From: Phycisphaeraceae bacterium
GTDB taxonomy: Bacteria > Planctomycetota > Phycisphaerae > Phycisphaerales > Phycisphaeraceae
DNA length: 32,128 bases
Direction: 5' to 3'
Assembly: GCA_020831765.1 (NCBI GenBank)
Contig: JAFIFY010000058.1
Coordinates: forward strand, 1 to 32,128
Part shown: positions 25,488 to 32,128 of the stretch, piece after piece
How the letters are laid out: each line of letters opens with the position of its first letter
How positions within the stretch are numbered: position 1 is the first letter of the stretch
Translations under genes and position numbers: made by a program
The notes under the pieces: generated by a model
Databases searched by the model: none
What the model was told of the DNA's origin: nothing
What the model saw: only the letters and a program-made list of their open reading frames with translations

Positions 25488-26181
25488 CGGCCAGATTCAA
25501 TCCTTCCGTGCCGAACGAGCCGCGACAAGTCCCGTCACGCATCACAAAAACGCGCGAACAGTGCACCGCCGCGGCAGGCTCATGGGTCACCATCAGCACC
25601 AGCATGCTCTGCTGTCGGGCAAGCTCTCCCAGAAGCGCCCAGAGCCGATCGCTCGAAGCGCTGTCGAGATTGCCCGTTGGCTCATCAGCCAGGAGCAGCG
25701 GCGGCTCGAACAGCATGGCCCGCGCGATCGCCACACGCTGCTGCTCGCCACCGCTCATCGCATCAGGTCGGTGCTCAGCGCGATGCATCATGTCCAACTG
25801 TTCCAGCAATCGGGCGCTGCGTTCCCGCAACCAATTGCGGGAACGACCGTCCAGGACGCCGGGCAACTCGATGTTCTGACGCGCCGTCAGCGTCGGGATC
25901 AGGTTGAACTGCTGGAACACGATACCCAGCTTCCGCCGACGGAAACGGGTCAACGACCGCTCGTCAAGCGCGCCCAGATCGTGTCCATCGACCACCACCC
26001 GGCCCGAATCGCATCGGTCCAAGCCCGCCAGCAGGTGAAGCAGGGTGCTCTTGCCGCTTCCTGATGGCCCCATGATCGCATAGAAGCCCGGCGATTGAAC
26101 CTCCATCGACACCCCGCGAAGCACTTCGACGCCGTGACTCCCCTGCTGATAAGACTTGCGAACATCCTCGATCTGGATCAT
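25453..26181 (-). CDS. ABC transporter ATP-binding protein (LolD/MacB type)
   Basis: The 242-residue ATPase should power the FtsX-type permease encoded by the overlapping downstream gene. It has Walker A GPSGSGKS (about residues 39-46), a Q-loop in VFQQFNLIPTLTARQN, the signature MSGGEQQR, Walker B LLLADEPTGNLDS and an H-loop in VTHEPA. The sequence matches the LolD/MacB/FtsE subgroup in length and motif context. SD GGAG lies 5 nt before the ATG. A bulged hairpin sits just upstream of that site (26194-26226). No periplasmic adaptor (HlyD/MacA type) gene is adjacent in this window. Confidence 0.93.
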   Translation of the reverse strand: MIQIEDVRKSYQQGSHGVEVLRGVSMEVQSPGFYAIMGPSGSGKSTLLHLLAGLDRCDSGRVVVDGHDLGALDERSLTRFRRRKLGIVFQQFNLIPTLTARQNIELPGVLDGRSRNWLRERSARLLEQLDMMHRAEHRPDAMSGGEQQRVAIARAMLFEPPLLLADEPTGNLDSASSDRLWALLGELARQQSMLVLMVTHEPAAAVHCSRVFVMRDGTCRGSFGTEGLNLADVAACYQQFGR

Positions 26182-26193
26182 GTGAACTCCGAA

Positions 26194-26226
26194 ACCGGCC
26201 GGTCGCCCTCATTCAGGCGGGCCGGT
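26194..26226 (-). promoter_or_regulatory. Stable bulged hairpin just upstream of the ABC ATPase start
   Basis: ACCGGCC (26194-26200) pairs perfectly with GGCCGGT (26220-26226), and CGCC (26204-26207) with GGCG (26216-26219), leaving a 3-nt bulge and an 8-nt loop. It ends 4 nt from the SD of the ATPase gene and lies 162 nt beyond the trpD stop on the same strand. It could be a trpD read-through terminator or a translation control element. Confidence 0.4.
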
Positions 26227-26387
26227 CTGAAAATGCACGACCGATGATGGCATGCACCTGATCCCGCACTGCGATCGCGACAGTCTAATGACAAACGATC
26301 CGGATCGCGCAGCGGGGGCTCGCCCACCAACGTCCATCGCCGAACATCGCCGATAACCCGCGGGAAAATCCGGCCCGGCCGGCCCGC

Positions 26388-27422
26388 TCACGCCTGATGG
26401 GAGGCTTCGACAAGCCGATCCAGAGCCTGGCGGGCAGCGCCCGAGTCGATGGATGCCTCAGCCAGGGGCACGGCGTCCGGTAACGATCCGGCCAGCCCCG
26501 CCACCACGCAAGCCGCGGCGCTGTTGAGTACAACCATGTCGCGGGCCGGGCCGTGCTGACCTTCGAGCACTTCCCGGATCACCGCGGCACTGGCCGTGGG
26601 GGAATCGACCCTTAAGGCCGATCGCGGCGCGGGAGCGAAGCCCAGCGACGCCGGGTCAAGGTCCCAGGTGCGCAATCGTCCATCCACCCATTCGCTGATC
26701 CGCGTGATGCCACTGGTGGAAAGCTCATCCAAGCCGCCTTCCGATGTCCTGGCATGAACGACCATGGCATGCTGAGCGCCTAGACCGCCCAGAACCTGGG
26801 CCAGCGTTTCGGTGAGATCGGCGGCATAGACGCCCAGAAGTTGGCGTTTAACGCCCGCCGGATTGGTCAGCGGCCCCAACACGTTGAACATCGTGCGAAT
26901 GCCCAGTTCCAGGCGTGTCGGCATGACGTGGCGCATGGCCGGATGATGGCTCGATGCCAGGCAGAAGCAGATGCCCGCCCGATCCAGGCAATGGGTAAGG
27001 ACATCGACCGGCACATCCAGCTTGACCCCCAGCGCCTCGAGCACCTGTGATGAACCGCTGGAACTGGTGACCGACCGGTTGCCGTGCTTGGCCACGACGA
27101 CTCCCTTGTCCCTGCCGGCACCCGCCACGACCAGCGCCGCGGCGGTGGAGACATTGAACGTGCCGCCGTGATCACCACCGGTTCCGCAAGTGTCCACGGC
27201 GGTCAAGCCGTCGGGAACCGTCACGCCAATCACGTGCTGGCGCATCACCGACGCCGCGCCGATCAGTTCATCCGGCGTAACCCCGCGTAATTGGATCATC
27301 GCCAGAAATGCCGCGATCTGCGCGCTGGTCCCCTGCCCGCTCATGATCATTTCAAAAGCTTCGGTGGCTTCGGCCTGGCCAAGAGTCTTGCCGCTGAGCA
27401 ATGTGTTCAATATCGCTTTCAT
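26388..27422 (-). CDS. trpD: Anthranilate phosphoribosyltransferase
   Basis: The 344-residue enzyme transfers phosphoribose from PRPP to anthranilate, the second step of tryptophan synthesis. PRPP- and metal-binding motifs are intact: DTCGTGGD (77-84), NVST (90-93), KHGNRSVTS (112-120), then NVLGPLTNP (180-188). Length matches the stand-alone family. SD GAGG lies 7 nt before the ATG. No other trp gene is present; upstream on the same strand is a small membrane-protein gene 46 nt away, so trpD appears as the last gene of a short unrelated operon. No trp leader peptide or attenuator was recognised. Confidence 0.95.
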   Translation of the reverse strand: MKAILNTLLSGKTLGQAEATEAFEMIMSGQGTSAQIAAFLAMIQLRGVTPDELIGAASVMRQHVIGVTVPDGLTAVDTCGTGGDHGGTFNVSTAAALVVAGAGRDKGVVVAKHGNRSVTSSSGSSQVLEALGVKLDVPVDVLTHCLDRAGICFCLASSHHPAMRHVMPTRLELGIRTMFNVLGPLTNPAGVKRQLLGVYAADLTETLAQVLGGLGAQHAMVVHARTSEGGLDELSTSGITRISEWVDGRLRTWDLDPASLGFAPAPRSALRVDSPTASAAVIREVLEGQHGPARDMVVLNSAAACVVAGLAGSLPDAVPLAEASIDSGAARQALDRLVEASHQA

Positions 27423-27468
27423 GGTTCGGCCTCAATCGATATCACAGACCCGGGTCAACGTGCGCAGC

Positions 27469-27729
27469 CTACCAGAGGTCGGTCATCATCCAGAGAGCCG
27501 CCGCGGCAAGCGCCATGAAAAACAGAATCTGGCCACTGAGCACCAGTCCCTCGCGGGCCAAACCGTCCACATGTTCAATCTTGATCGCCTTGTACGCGTA
27601 GCTGACCGCCAGCACCAACGGCAAAAGCAGCACCAGATAACTGAAAGGGATACCGGCGGGCTCCATGAATGGAATCCACAACAGGATCGGCGACGTCACG
27701 CCGGCAAGCTGCACCGATGCATCGATCAT
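27469..27729 (-). CDS. Small two-helix membrane protein of unknown function
   Basis: The 86-residue protein has hydrophobic segments at about 27-46 (ISYLVLLLPLVLAV-like) and 64-83, separated by a short charged loop (YKAIKIEHVDGLAREG). No family was recognised with confidence. The start is well supported: GGAGG lies 7 nt before the ATG, and the ATG overlaps the upstream stop as ATGA (27726-27729), indicating translational coupling to the DUF6677-like gene. trpD follows 46 nt downstream. A partner role with the upstream membrane protein is inferred from coupling only. Confidence 0.75.
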   Translation of the reverse strand: MIDASVQLAGVTSPILLWIPFMEPAGIPFSYLVLLLPLVLAVSYAYKAIKIEHVDGLAREGLVLSGQILFFMALAAAALWMMTDLW

Positions 27730-28454
27730 GCCTCACCCTCCCGCCGCCGTTGTTCGTTCGCCTGCGCCTCACCGGTGGGGGGAGGCTCTTGAGGTTTCGG
27801 CGCTGAGGTCGGCCCAACCTCGTCGTCCTTCGGGCTGACATGCTCCTGGCCAGCTTCAGCCTGCGTGGTTTGCGACCGCTGATCCCGCGTACCGGCCGCC
27901 TCCGGAACCGTATCGGCGGAAGGCAATGATGTACTGGATAGCGGCCGACGCCGCACGCCACCCGTGGTGGACCCCGGCGCGGCCTGCCCCTTACCCGCCG
28001 GCACGCGCCAAAGCAGATCGATCATCGCCAGCAGATTCAGTATGCCCGCGATGGCGGTGAAAAGCTGACCCAGTTCATACCCGTGCGCGAACGACGGCAT
28101 GACCATCCGAGGCTCGTCGATTGCTTCCTCGGGGGCCAGCGGCTGCTCAGGCGCCTGTCGTGCCATATGGAACCGGTGAACGACCAGTGACGGCGCCACG
28201 AGGCTCTGGCCGTAATACCAGAACGATCGAGCGCGCGTGGGCCGATCGCGGCCCATGCGCCACTCTTCATCCAGGGGCTTGAGATGGTCAATCACGCTGA
28301 TGCCACCGACCAGAAGCCCCAGCAGCCAGAGTCCCATAATCGACGCCAGCAGTACCGAGCCGCGCACGCGGTGACCCAGCAGCCAGTGACCCGCGCCCGG
28401 CAGTACCCAGGTGGCGACGATGGCGGCGACGGACCTCATTTCCGCGGGCAACAT
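27726..28454 (-). CDS. DUF6677-like membrane protein with a proline-rich charged tail
   Basis: The predicted 242-residue protein starts with a hydrophobic segment containing LPGAGHWLLG (18-27), a pattern I associate with the planctomycete DUF6677 family. A second hydrophobic helix lies at about 33-54 and a third at about 129-149. The last 90 residues are low complexity: Pro, Glu, Gln, Arg and Ser with no hydrophobic stretch, probably disordered and cytoplasmic or periplasmic. ATG 28454 is preferred over a 28568 start because the extra 38 residues look unconserved; ATG 28439 is another option and no SD decides. The gene overlaps the small membrane-protein gene and diverges from the acidic-protein gene across about 300 nt. 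Function is unknown. Confidence 0.7.
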   Translation of the reverse strand: MLPAEMRSVAAIVATWVLPGAGHWLLGHRVRGSVLLASIMGLWLLGLLVGGISVIDHLKPLDEEWRMGRDRPTRARSFWYYGQSLVAPSLVVHRFHMARQAPEQPLAPEEAIDEPRMVMPSFAHGYELGQLFTAIAGILNLLAMIDLLWRVPAGKGQAAPGSTTGGVRRRPLSSTSLPSADTVPEAAGTRDQRSQTTQAEAGQEHVSPKDDEVGPTSAPKPQEPPPTGEAQANEQRRREGEA

Positions 28455-28625
28455 GCGTGGCGGTGTTTCATGGCTTGCGATCGAGGTCAAACCGATTCTC
28501 CGAGACGACCCGAAACCGGGCCTGCTTGTCCATTTGCGCTTCGATCCCGGGACTTTGGCCCGCCCCAAACGCCCGGAGCGATTCCGGTCCGGCCCGATGT
28601 CACGCCCGGGAAATCGTGGTGGCCG

Positions 28626-28653
28626 TTGACAAACCCCGATCGGTCGATAGTGT
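28626..28653 (+). promoter_or_regulatory. Candidate promoter for the acidic-protein gene
   Basis: A perfect TTGACA (28626-28631) is followed after 16 nt by TAGTGT (28648-28653, three of six to TATAAT). The start would be near 28660, about 90 nt before the ATG at 28752. It is the second perfect TTGACA in intergenic DNA of this window. Confidence 0.45.
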
Positions 28654-28751
28654 AACCGCGCAGTCAGTCAGCGGCCAGCGTGGCCGCGAGGCGGACCGAT
28701 ACATCCCACGGAGGGCGTTTTCCGGCCTCCTCTCACGCCTGGAGCCACAGT

Positions 28752-29069
28752 ATGAGCGAGTATTTCGACACCCTCAAGCTCAACCAAGAACCCATCGCCA
28801 TTTCCGCCATCGCGATGATTACACCCCTTCAGCCGCGACTGGGCGATGATGAACTTGAGGATGAAGAGTTTTTTGACGATGAAGATGAGGAACTGGAATC
28901 CGACGACGAAGATGACGAAGACGAGGATGACGATGACCTCGAATTCGATGACGACGAGGATGAGGACTTCGAGTTCGAGGACGACGACGAGGACGAAGAC
29001 GACGAATTCGACGATTACGACGATGAGGAAGAGGAAGATGTCGATGATGACGGGGAGGACGATTTCTGA
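28752..29069 (+). CDS. Extremely acidic small protein of unknown function
   Basis: The 105-residue protein has an ordinary N-terminus (MSEYFDTLKLNQEP, then a short hydrophobic stretch to residue 30). In residues 31-105, 60 of 75 residues are Asp or Glu, with occasional Phe, Leu and Tyr, and no Lys or Arg after Arg29. Such a tail must be disordered and highly negative; related tails bind cations, basic proteins or compete for nucleic-acid-binding proteins, but no function can be assigned. The start is supported by GGAG 7 nt before the ATG and a TTGACA promoter upstream. The GAN-rich sequence also keeps other frames open, but only this frame has start signals. The Arg-rich protein gene follows 53 nt downstream. 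Confidence 0.75.
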   Translation: MSEYFDTLKLNQEPIAISAIAMITPLQPRLGDDELEDEEFFDDEDEELESDDEDDEDEDDDDLEFDDDEDEDFEFEDDDEDEDDEFDDYDDEEEEDVDDDGEDDF

Positions 29070-29122
29070 GTTCGCTCGGATCGCCTCGAAGTCAAGTGCT
29101 CATCGACTCGGGAGATCCGCCC

Positions 29123-29509
29123 ATGGACCAGGACACTGAATACACCGGACCGGAACGACGCAACGGCATCGACAGGCGGGAAACCGTCCTGGATCGACGA
29201 CTGAACCGAACGGGGCTGGAACGCCGCAAAGGGCCGGGCCGACGCCGCACCGACTTCGTCAAGGCCGCCGAAGAAGGGGAGATGACCGGCGAGCAGTTTC
29301 TCTTCATCAAGGCGATTGACGCCTTCAAGCGGGTGAATCATAAGCCTTACCCCTCCTGGACCGAGGTGCTGGAAGTGATCCGGAAGTTGGGCTATCGAAA
29401 GACCCAGCCCTCATCATTGAATCTTGGTAGCGCCGAGGACTGGACCGAAGCGCCCGACAGCGAGGCCTTCCCAACCCAGGACGACTGGCAGGAGCAGCAG
29501 GCCGCCTGA
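29123..29509 (+). CDS. Small protein with Arg-rich N-terminus and conserved-looking helical core
   Basis: The 128-residue protein has an Arg-rich segment at 11-42 in which RR pairs recur every 6-8 residues (ERRNGIDRRE, LDRRLNR, LERRKGPGRRR). A compact core at about 52-95 follows (EMTGEQFLFIKAIDAFKR, then YPSWTEVLEVIRKLGYRK), which resembles a small helical domain I recall in other planctomycete hypotheticals, without known function. The C-terminus is acidic. ATG 29123 is chosen because GGGAG lies 8 nt upstream; a GTG at 29096 is in frame but has no such signal. It follows the acidic-protein gene closely, so co-expression is likely. The Arg-rich region could bind nucleic acid or the acidic neighbour (inference). 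Confidence 0.75.
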   Translation: MDQDTEYTGPERRNGIDRRETVLDRRLNRTGLERRKGPGRRRTDFVKAAEEGEMTGEQFLFIKAIDAFKRVNHKPYPSWTEVLEVIRKLGYRKTQPSSLNLGSAEDWTEAPDSEAFPTQDDWQEQQAA

Positions 29510-29584
29510 TCGGACGCCCGGCGACTTGCGCATCGCTTCGTGCCCCCTTGGGGTGATCGCCGCGCTTGAATATCCAACTTTGGG

Positions 29585-31777
29585 TCAATCGCGACCGGGG
29601 CTTTCAAACCACGGCTCGCGCAGTCGCTCATCATCGCCCGGCCGGAGAATGGCATACGCCCCACCAATCCGCGCCCACGACAGATCTTCAAGCAGTTCCA
29701 CTTCGATCGTTCGATCGGTTCGTGAGATGAACCGGATCGTCCGGACAACGTCCATCGGCCGCTGGGGCGGATCGGACCAACGCTCCACGCGAAGCGGGCT
29801 TCCGGCATCCAGCAACCGTCGAATCCGAGCCAGCGGCACCTCCGGCCCCTCGGCGATGTTCACCGATCGACCATCAATTCGAATCGCGGCCATCTGATCG
29901 TCTCTATCCAGCACTTCCACCCGCCGAAGCTCCAGCACGGTCCACGGCATGGCCGTCGGGTCGCGGAACTCACGCCGCAGGGCTTGGACCAGCGAAGGGG
30001 GAACCACAAAACCCATCGGCTCACCATCCAGCCTCGCCCGCCGATCCTCCGGATCGAGCCTCAAGGTCCGGCCATCGCCACGCGCATCAACCCAGTGCAG
30101 TTTCAGCCAATCTTCGGCGGGCGTCGGCGAGCGTTCCAGCCATTGTTCAACCTCCAAGTCGCCAAGCTCGCGGAGCAAAGCCGCCATCGCCTCATCATCA
30201 AGCCGCCCCTCGTCGGCCAGACGCCAGGATGCCGGTTGCCCGTCCATCGCCTCGCGGTGGAATCGCCATTCACGATCATCCCGGCCTGAGTCCGGCCGAC
30301 CGGGTTGGTGGATGGTCATGGCCAGCCATTGCTCGGGGCTCAGCCCAAGTCGCCGCGCGCGAAACTCACCCGCCCCGGCCAGAAGCGCCGCGGCCAACTC
30401 CGCCGACACCACGCGACCGGAACCTTCCCCCGGCCGGCGCAGCAACCAGCCCACGGCTGGGCCCTGTCCCTCAAGATCGGCGGCCAGCAGTTCCAGAACC
30501 TGTGGTTGCGTGCGACCGGTAAAGAAGAGCCGAAGGGTCCGGTCCGGCTCCGCATCCGCCGGCCAGGGCGCAAACCCCCGCGCCCGGCCCTCATCCAGAA
30601 CCCGCATCAGATTCAGGAAAGCCGTCACATCCACCGATCCCCAGGTTCCCGGTTCGGTGAATCGCCAGCCGTGCTCGGATCGATTCATGCCGAACCCGGG
30701 CCGGTTGCGATCGGCGACCTCGATGCGGATCAAATCTCGAACACGCTCCTGGATCAGGCGCACATCGCGCACCGAACCCAGGCGGGATGCCAGTCGCTCC
30801 ACCGGTTCGGCGGCCACAAAGAACGGCGGCGACCATGGATGATCATCCAGGCGCGCCATGCCGATCTTCCAGACTCCGCCGGGGGTCTCGACCTTCGGGC
30901 CGAAGCGAACCTGTAGCTTCCGTTCCGCTTCAGCCCCCTGGGCGCTCGCATCCAGCCACCACCAGGTGATGCGTCGTGCCGATTCGTCCAGACCCAGCCT
31001 CCGGGCATCGTCCGGCTCCACCGCATCCCGATAAAACGCCAGCGCGGCAAGGCCGTGCAACTCATCGAGCCACAAGGCAAGCTGATTGCGATCGATCCGG
31101 TCTTCCGTACCCGAAATCCGCCAGCCCTCGAGCGTCCGCTCCAGTTCCAGTTCGTCCACACCGTCTTCGTATCTCAATCGGTCCAGACGGGCGACCGATG
31201 GCTGGCCCAGTCCACCCAACCGCCGCGCACGCCATGCGCCGGCGTCCAGATCATCAAGAATTTCGAGCAAACGCCCATCGGCCAGCCAAGGCGCTGCCCC
31301 GGCCTTGGCCAGATACATCCATCCACCCAGCCCCGTGTGGTGCAAACGCAAAGTTCGGCTCTGTTCATCTCCCCACGCCACGACCAACTCAATCCCCGGG
31401 GTTTCCCCGTCAGGCCCGGCTGTTCCGATGGATTCACTCAACGCCTCTGGTGACAGGAGAAGCTCCGTTTCCGCCAACGCTTCGAGCAACGACTGAATCA
31501 GAAGCGTTTCGACCGGATACCACCCCGGCCTCTGCTCGTGCCAGCGACCGCCTTGTCGGATCAGGCTCCACTCCGGCGTCGGCGCATCGGGGTTGATCAC
31601 GGTCAGCGCGCGGATCGAATCGATCGAAAAGCCGCCGCCGATCCAGTGGGCAAGGGTCCGTTGGCCCCGTTCTTCCGGCGCGGCCCGTAGGCTCGAGCGA
31701 CGTTCCAGCCCCAACCCGACAAGCATCGTCAGGATCAGCAGCGCGGCCAGGAGGATGTGTGCATTCAGCCTGTTCAT
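29585..31777 (-). CDS. DUF4340-domain protein of a gliding-type (GldG) ABC locus
   Basis: The 730-residue protein has one N-terminal transmembrane helix (about 5-24) and a long soluble part made of repeated WR/LxRDGGxW-like beta-rich units typical of DUF4340 (for example GWRISGTEDRIDRNQLALWLDELHGL, in which a helix follows a strand). Such proteins lie next to GldF/GldG-type ABC transporter genes and are probably periplasmic or outer-face accessory subunits. Here the GldG-like gene lies directly upstream on the same strand. ATG 31777 is chosen because it directly precedes the membrane helix; an in-frame start at 31951 would overlap the GldG gene and read through a direct repeat. It converges with the 128-residue protein gene across 75 nt. 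Confidence 0.85.
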   Translation of the reverse strand: MNRLNAHILLAALLILTMLVGLGLERRSSLRAAPEERGQRTLAHWIGGGFSIDSIRALTVINPDAPTPEWSLIRQGGRWHEQRPGWYPVETLLIQSLLEALAETELLLSPEALSESIGTAGPDGETPGIELVVAWGDEQSRTLRLHHTGLGGWMYLAKAGAAPWLADGRLLEILDDLDAGAWRARRLGGLGQPSVARLDRLRYEDGVDELELERTLEGWRISGTEDRIDRNQLALWLDELHGLAALAFYRDAVEPDDARRLGLDESARRITWWWLDASAQGAEAERKLQVRFGPKVETPGGVWKIGMARLDDHPWSPPFFVAAEPVERLASRLGSVRDVRLIQERVRDLIRIEVADRNRPGFGMNRSEHGWRFTEPGTWGSVDVTAFLNLMRVLDEGRARGFAPWPADAEPDRTLRLFFTGRTQPQVLELLAADLEGQGPAVGWLLRRPGEGSGRVVSAELAAALLAGAGEFRARRLGLSPEQWLAMTIHQPGRPDSGRDDREWRFHREAMDGQPASWRLADEGRLDDEAMAALLRELGDLEVEQWLERSPTPAEDWLKLHWVDARGDGRTLRLDPEDRRARLDGEPMGFVVPPSLVQALRREFRDPTAMPWTVLELRRVEVLDRDDQMAAIRIDGRSVNIAEGPEVPLARIRRLLDAGSPLRVERWSDPPQRPMDVVRTIRFISRTDRTIEVELLEDLSWARIGGAYAILRPGDDERLREPWFESPGRD

Positions 31778-31821
31778 CGAATTCAAACTTTCCAAACCAT
31801 GCCCCGGCCCTTCGAAGTCGC

Positions 31822-31872
31822 TCCACCCCCGGAAGTTATTCCACCCCCGGAAGTCCCCCTCCCCCGGCTGCC
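31822..31872. repeat. 18-nt direct repeat between the GldG-like and DUF4340 genes
   Basis: TCCACCCCCGGAAGT occurs at 31822-31836 and 31840-31854 with an 18-nt period; a degenerate third unit (CCTCCCCCGG...) follows at about 31858-31872. It fills much of the 125-nt intergenic gap. Read in frame on the minus strand it would give FRGWNN/FRGWSD, but this lies outside the chosen coding region. Confidence 0.7.
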
Positions 31873-31902
31873 GGACCCCCGAAGGCTGCGTCCACGCCTT
31901 TT

Positions 31903-32127
31903 CTACCCACGACGGCGCATGAGCCAGACCCCAGCGCCGCCGAGCAGACACAACAATGGAATGCCGGCGGTGTACGCCCAGCGTAAACGGCTCAGTTGCA
32001 CCGGATCGACCGGCCCGATCCGGATCACGGCCTGAACCTGCGGGCTGGCGGCAACCAGACCCTCCAGCCCCGCCAGCCAGCAGACGCTGTTGACAAATAG
32101 CTCGCTGTTGGCCGGAAACAGGTCTCC
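31903..32127 (-). CDS. C-terminal end of a GldG-like ABC transporter auxiliary protein (5' end outside window)
   Basis: The last 74 codons of a minus-strand gene run in from the right edge and end at TAG 31905-31903. The tail reads DLFPANSELFVNSVCWLAG, then a loop with VQAVIRIGPVDPVQLSRLRW, one transmembrane helix (AGIPLLCLLGGAGVWLM) and a short basic end (RRRG). NSELFVNSVNWLAG-like sequence followed by a last membrane helix and a basic tail is how GldG/ABC_transp_aux proteins end. The DUF4340 gene downstream supports this assignment. The ATPase and GldF-type permease genes would be expected beyond the edge of the window. Confidence 0.8.
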   Translation of the reverse strand, partial: GDLFPANSELFVNSVCWLAGLEGLVAASPQVQAVIRIGPVDPVQLSRLRWAYTAGIPLLCLLGGAGVWLMRRRG

Positions 32128-32128
32128 G

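Noticed and set aside
28037-29139. Alternative frames with low-complexity Met/Thr/Arg products near the acidic-protein gene
   Set aside because: The GAN/GAR-rich repeats keep other frames open; only the Asp/Glu frame has a ribosome binding site and promoter.

Overview
The window looks like chromosomal DNA of a high-GC planctomycete, most likely of the class Phycisphaerae. This is an inference from gene content: a kinase with a kinesin-light-chain-type TPR array, an FHA/SpoIIE-type phosphatase, a GldG/DUF4340 pair, a DUF6677-like membrane protein and a filamentous-haemagglutinin-type exoprotein with its own outer-membrane transporter. Shine-Dalgarno (SD) sequences are patchy. No rRNA, tRNA, CRISPR array, insertion sequence or prophage was seen.

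Layout. Positions 1-133 hold the tail of an unidentified plus-strand gene. pheA (minus) follows, then a plus-strand pair of a membrane protein and a YggS-type PLP protein. Next is a minus-strand group of sulfatase, DUF883 (YqjD-like) and YqjE/holin-III-like proteins, divergent from a polysaccharide-deacetylase-like protein. A class II fructose-bisphosphate aldolase (6616-7650) is bracketed by hairpins. About 1 kb without a convincing gene follows, containing a strong promoter about 450 nt upstream of the next gene.

The centre (8651-16870) is a two-partner secretion locus: a TpsB (ShlB/FhaC-type) transporter and a 2055-residue TpsA exoprotein, met head-on by a small lipoprotein gene only 5 nt away. 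Beyond it, an FHA-GAF-SpoIIE phosphatase (plus) converges on a 1081-residue transmembrane Ser/Thr kinase (minus); together they look like a phospho-signalling module.

The right part is mostly minus strand: a LolD/MacB-type ABC ATPase overlapping its two-FtsX-domain permease, and a run of DUF6677-like protein, small membrane protein and trpD. Divergent from that run are two small plus-strand genes, one encoding an extremely acidic protein and the next a protein with an Arg-rich N-terminus. The window ends in a gliding-type ABC group on the minus strand, with a DUF4340 protein preceded by the C-terminal end of a GldG-like protein.

Most interesting points: the long leader upstream of tpsB, the non-repeat C-terminal domain and internal duplication of TpsA, the acidic/Arg-rich gene pair, the convergent kinase/phosphatase, and a short GC-rich motif recurring in intergenic DNA. 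Functions come from reading translated motifs; no database search was run.
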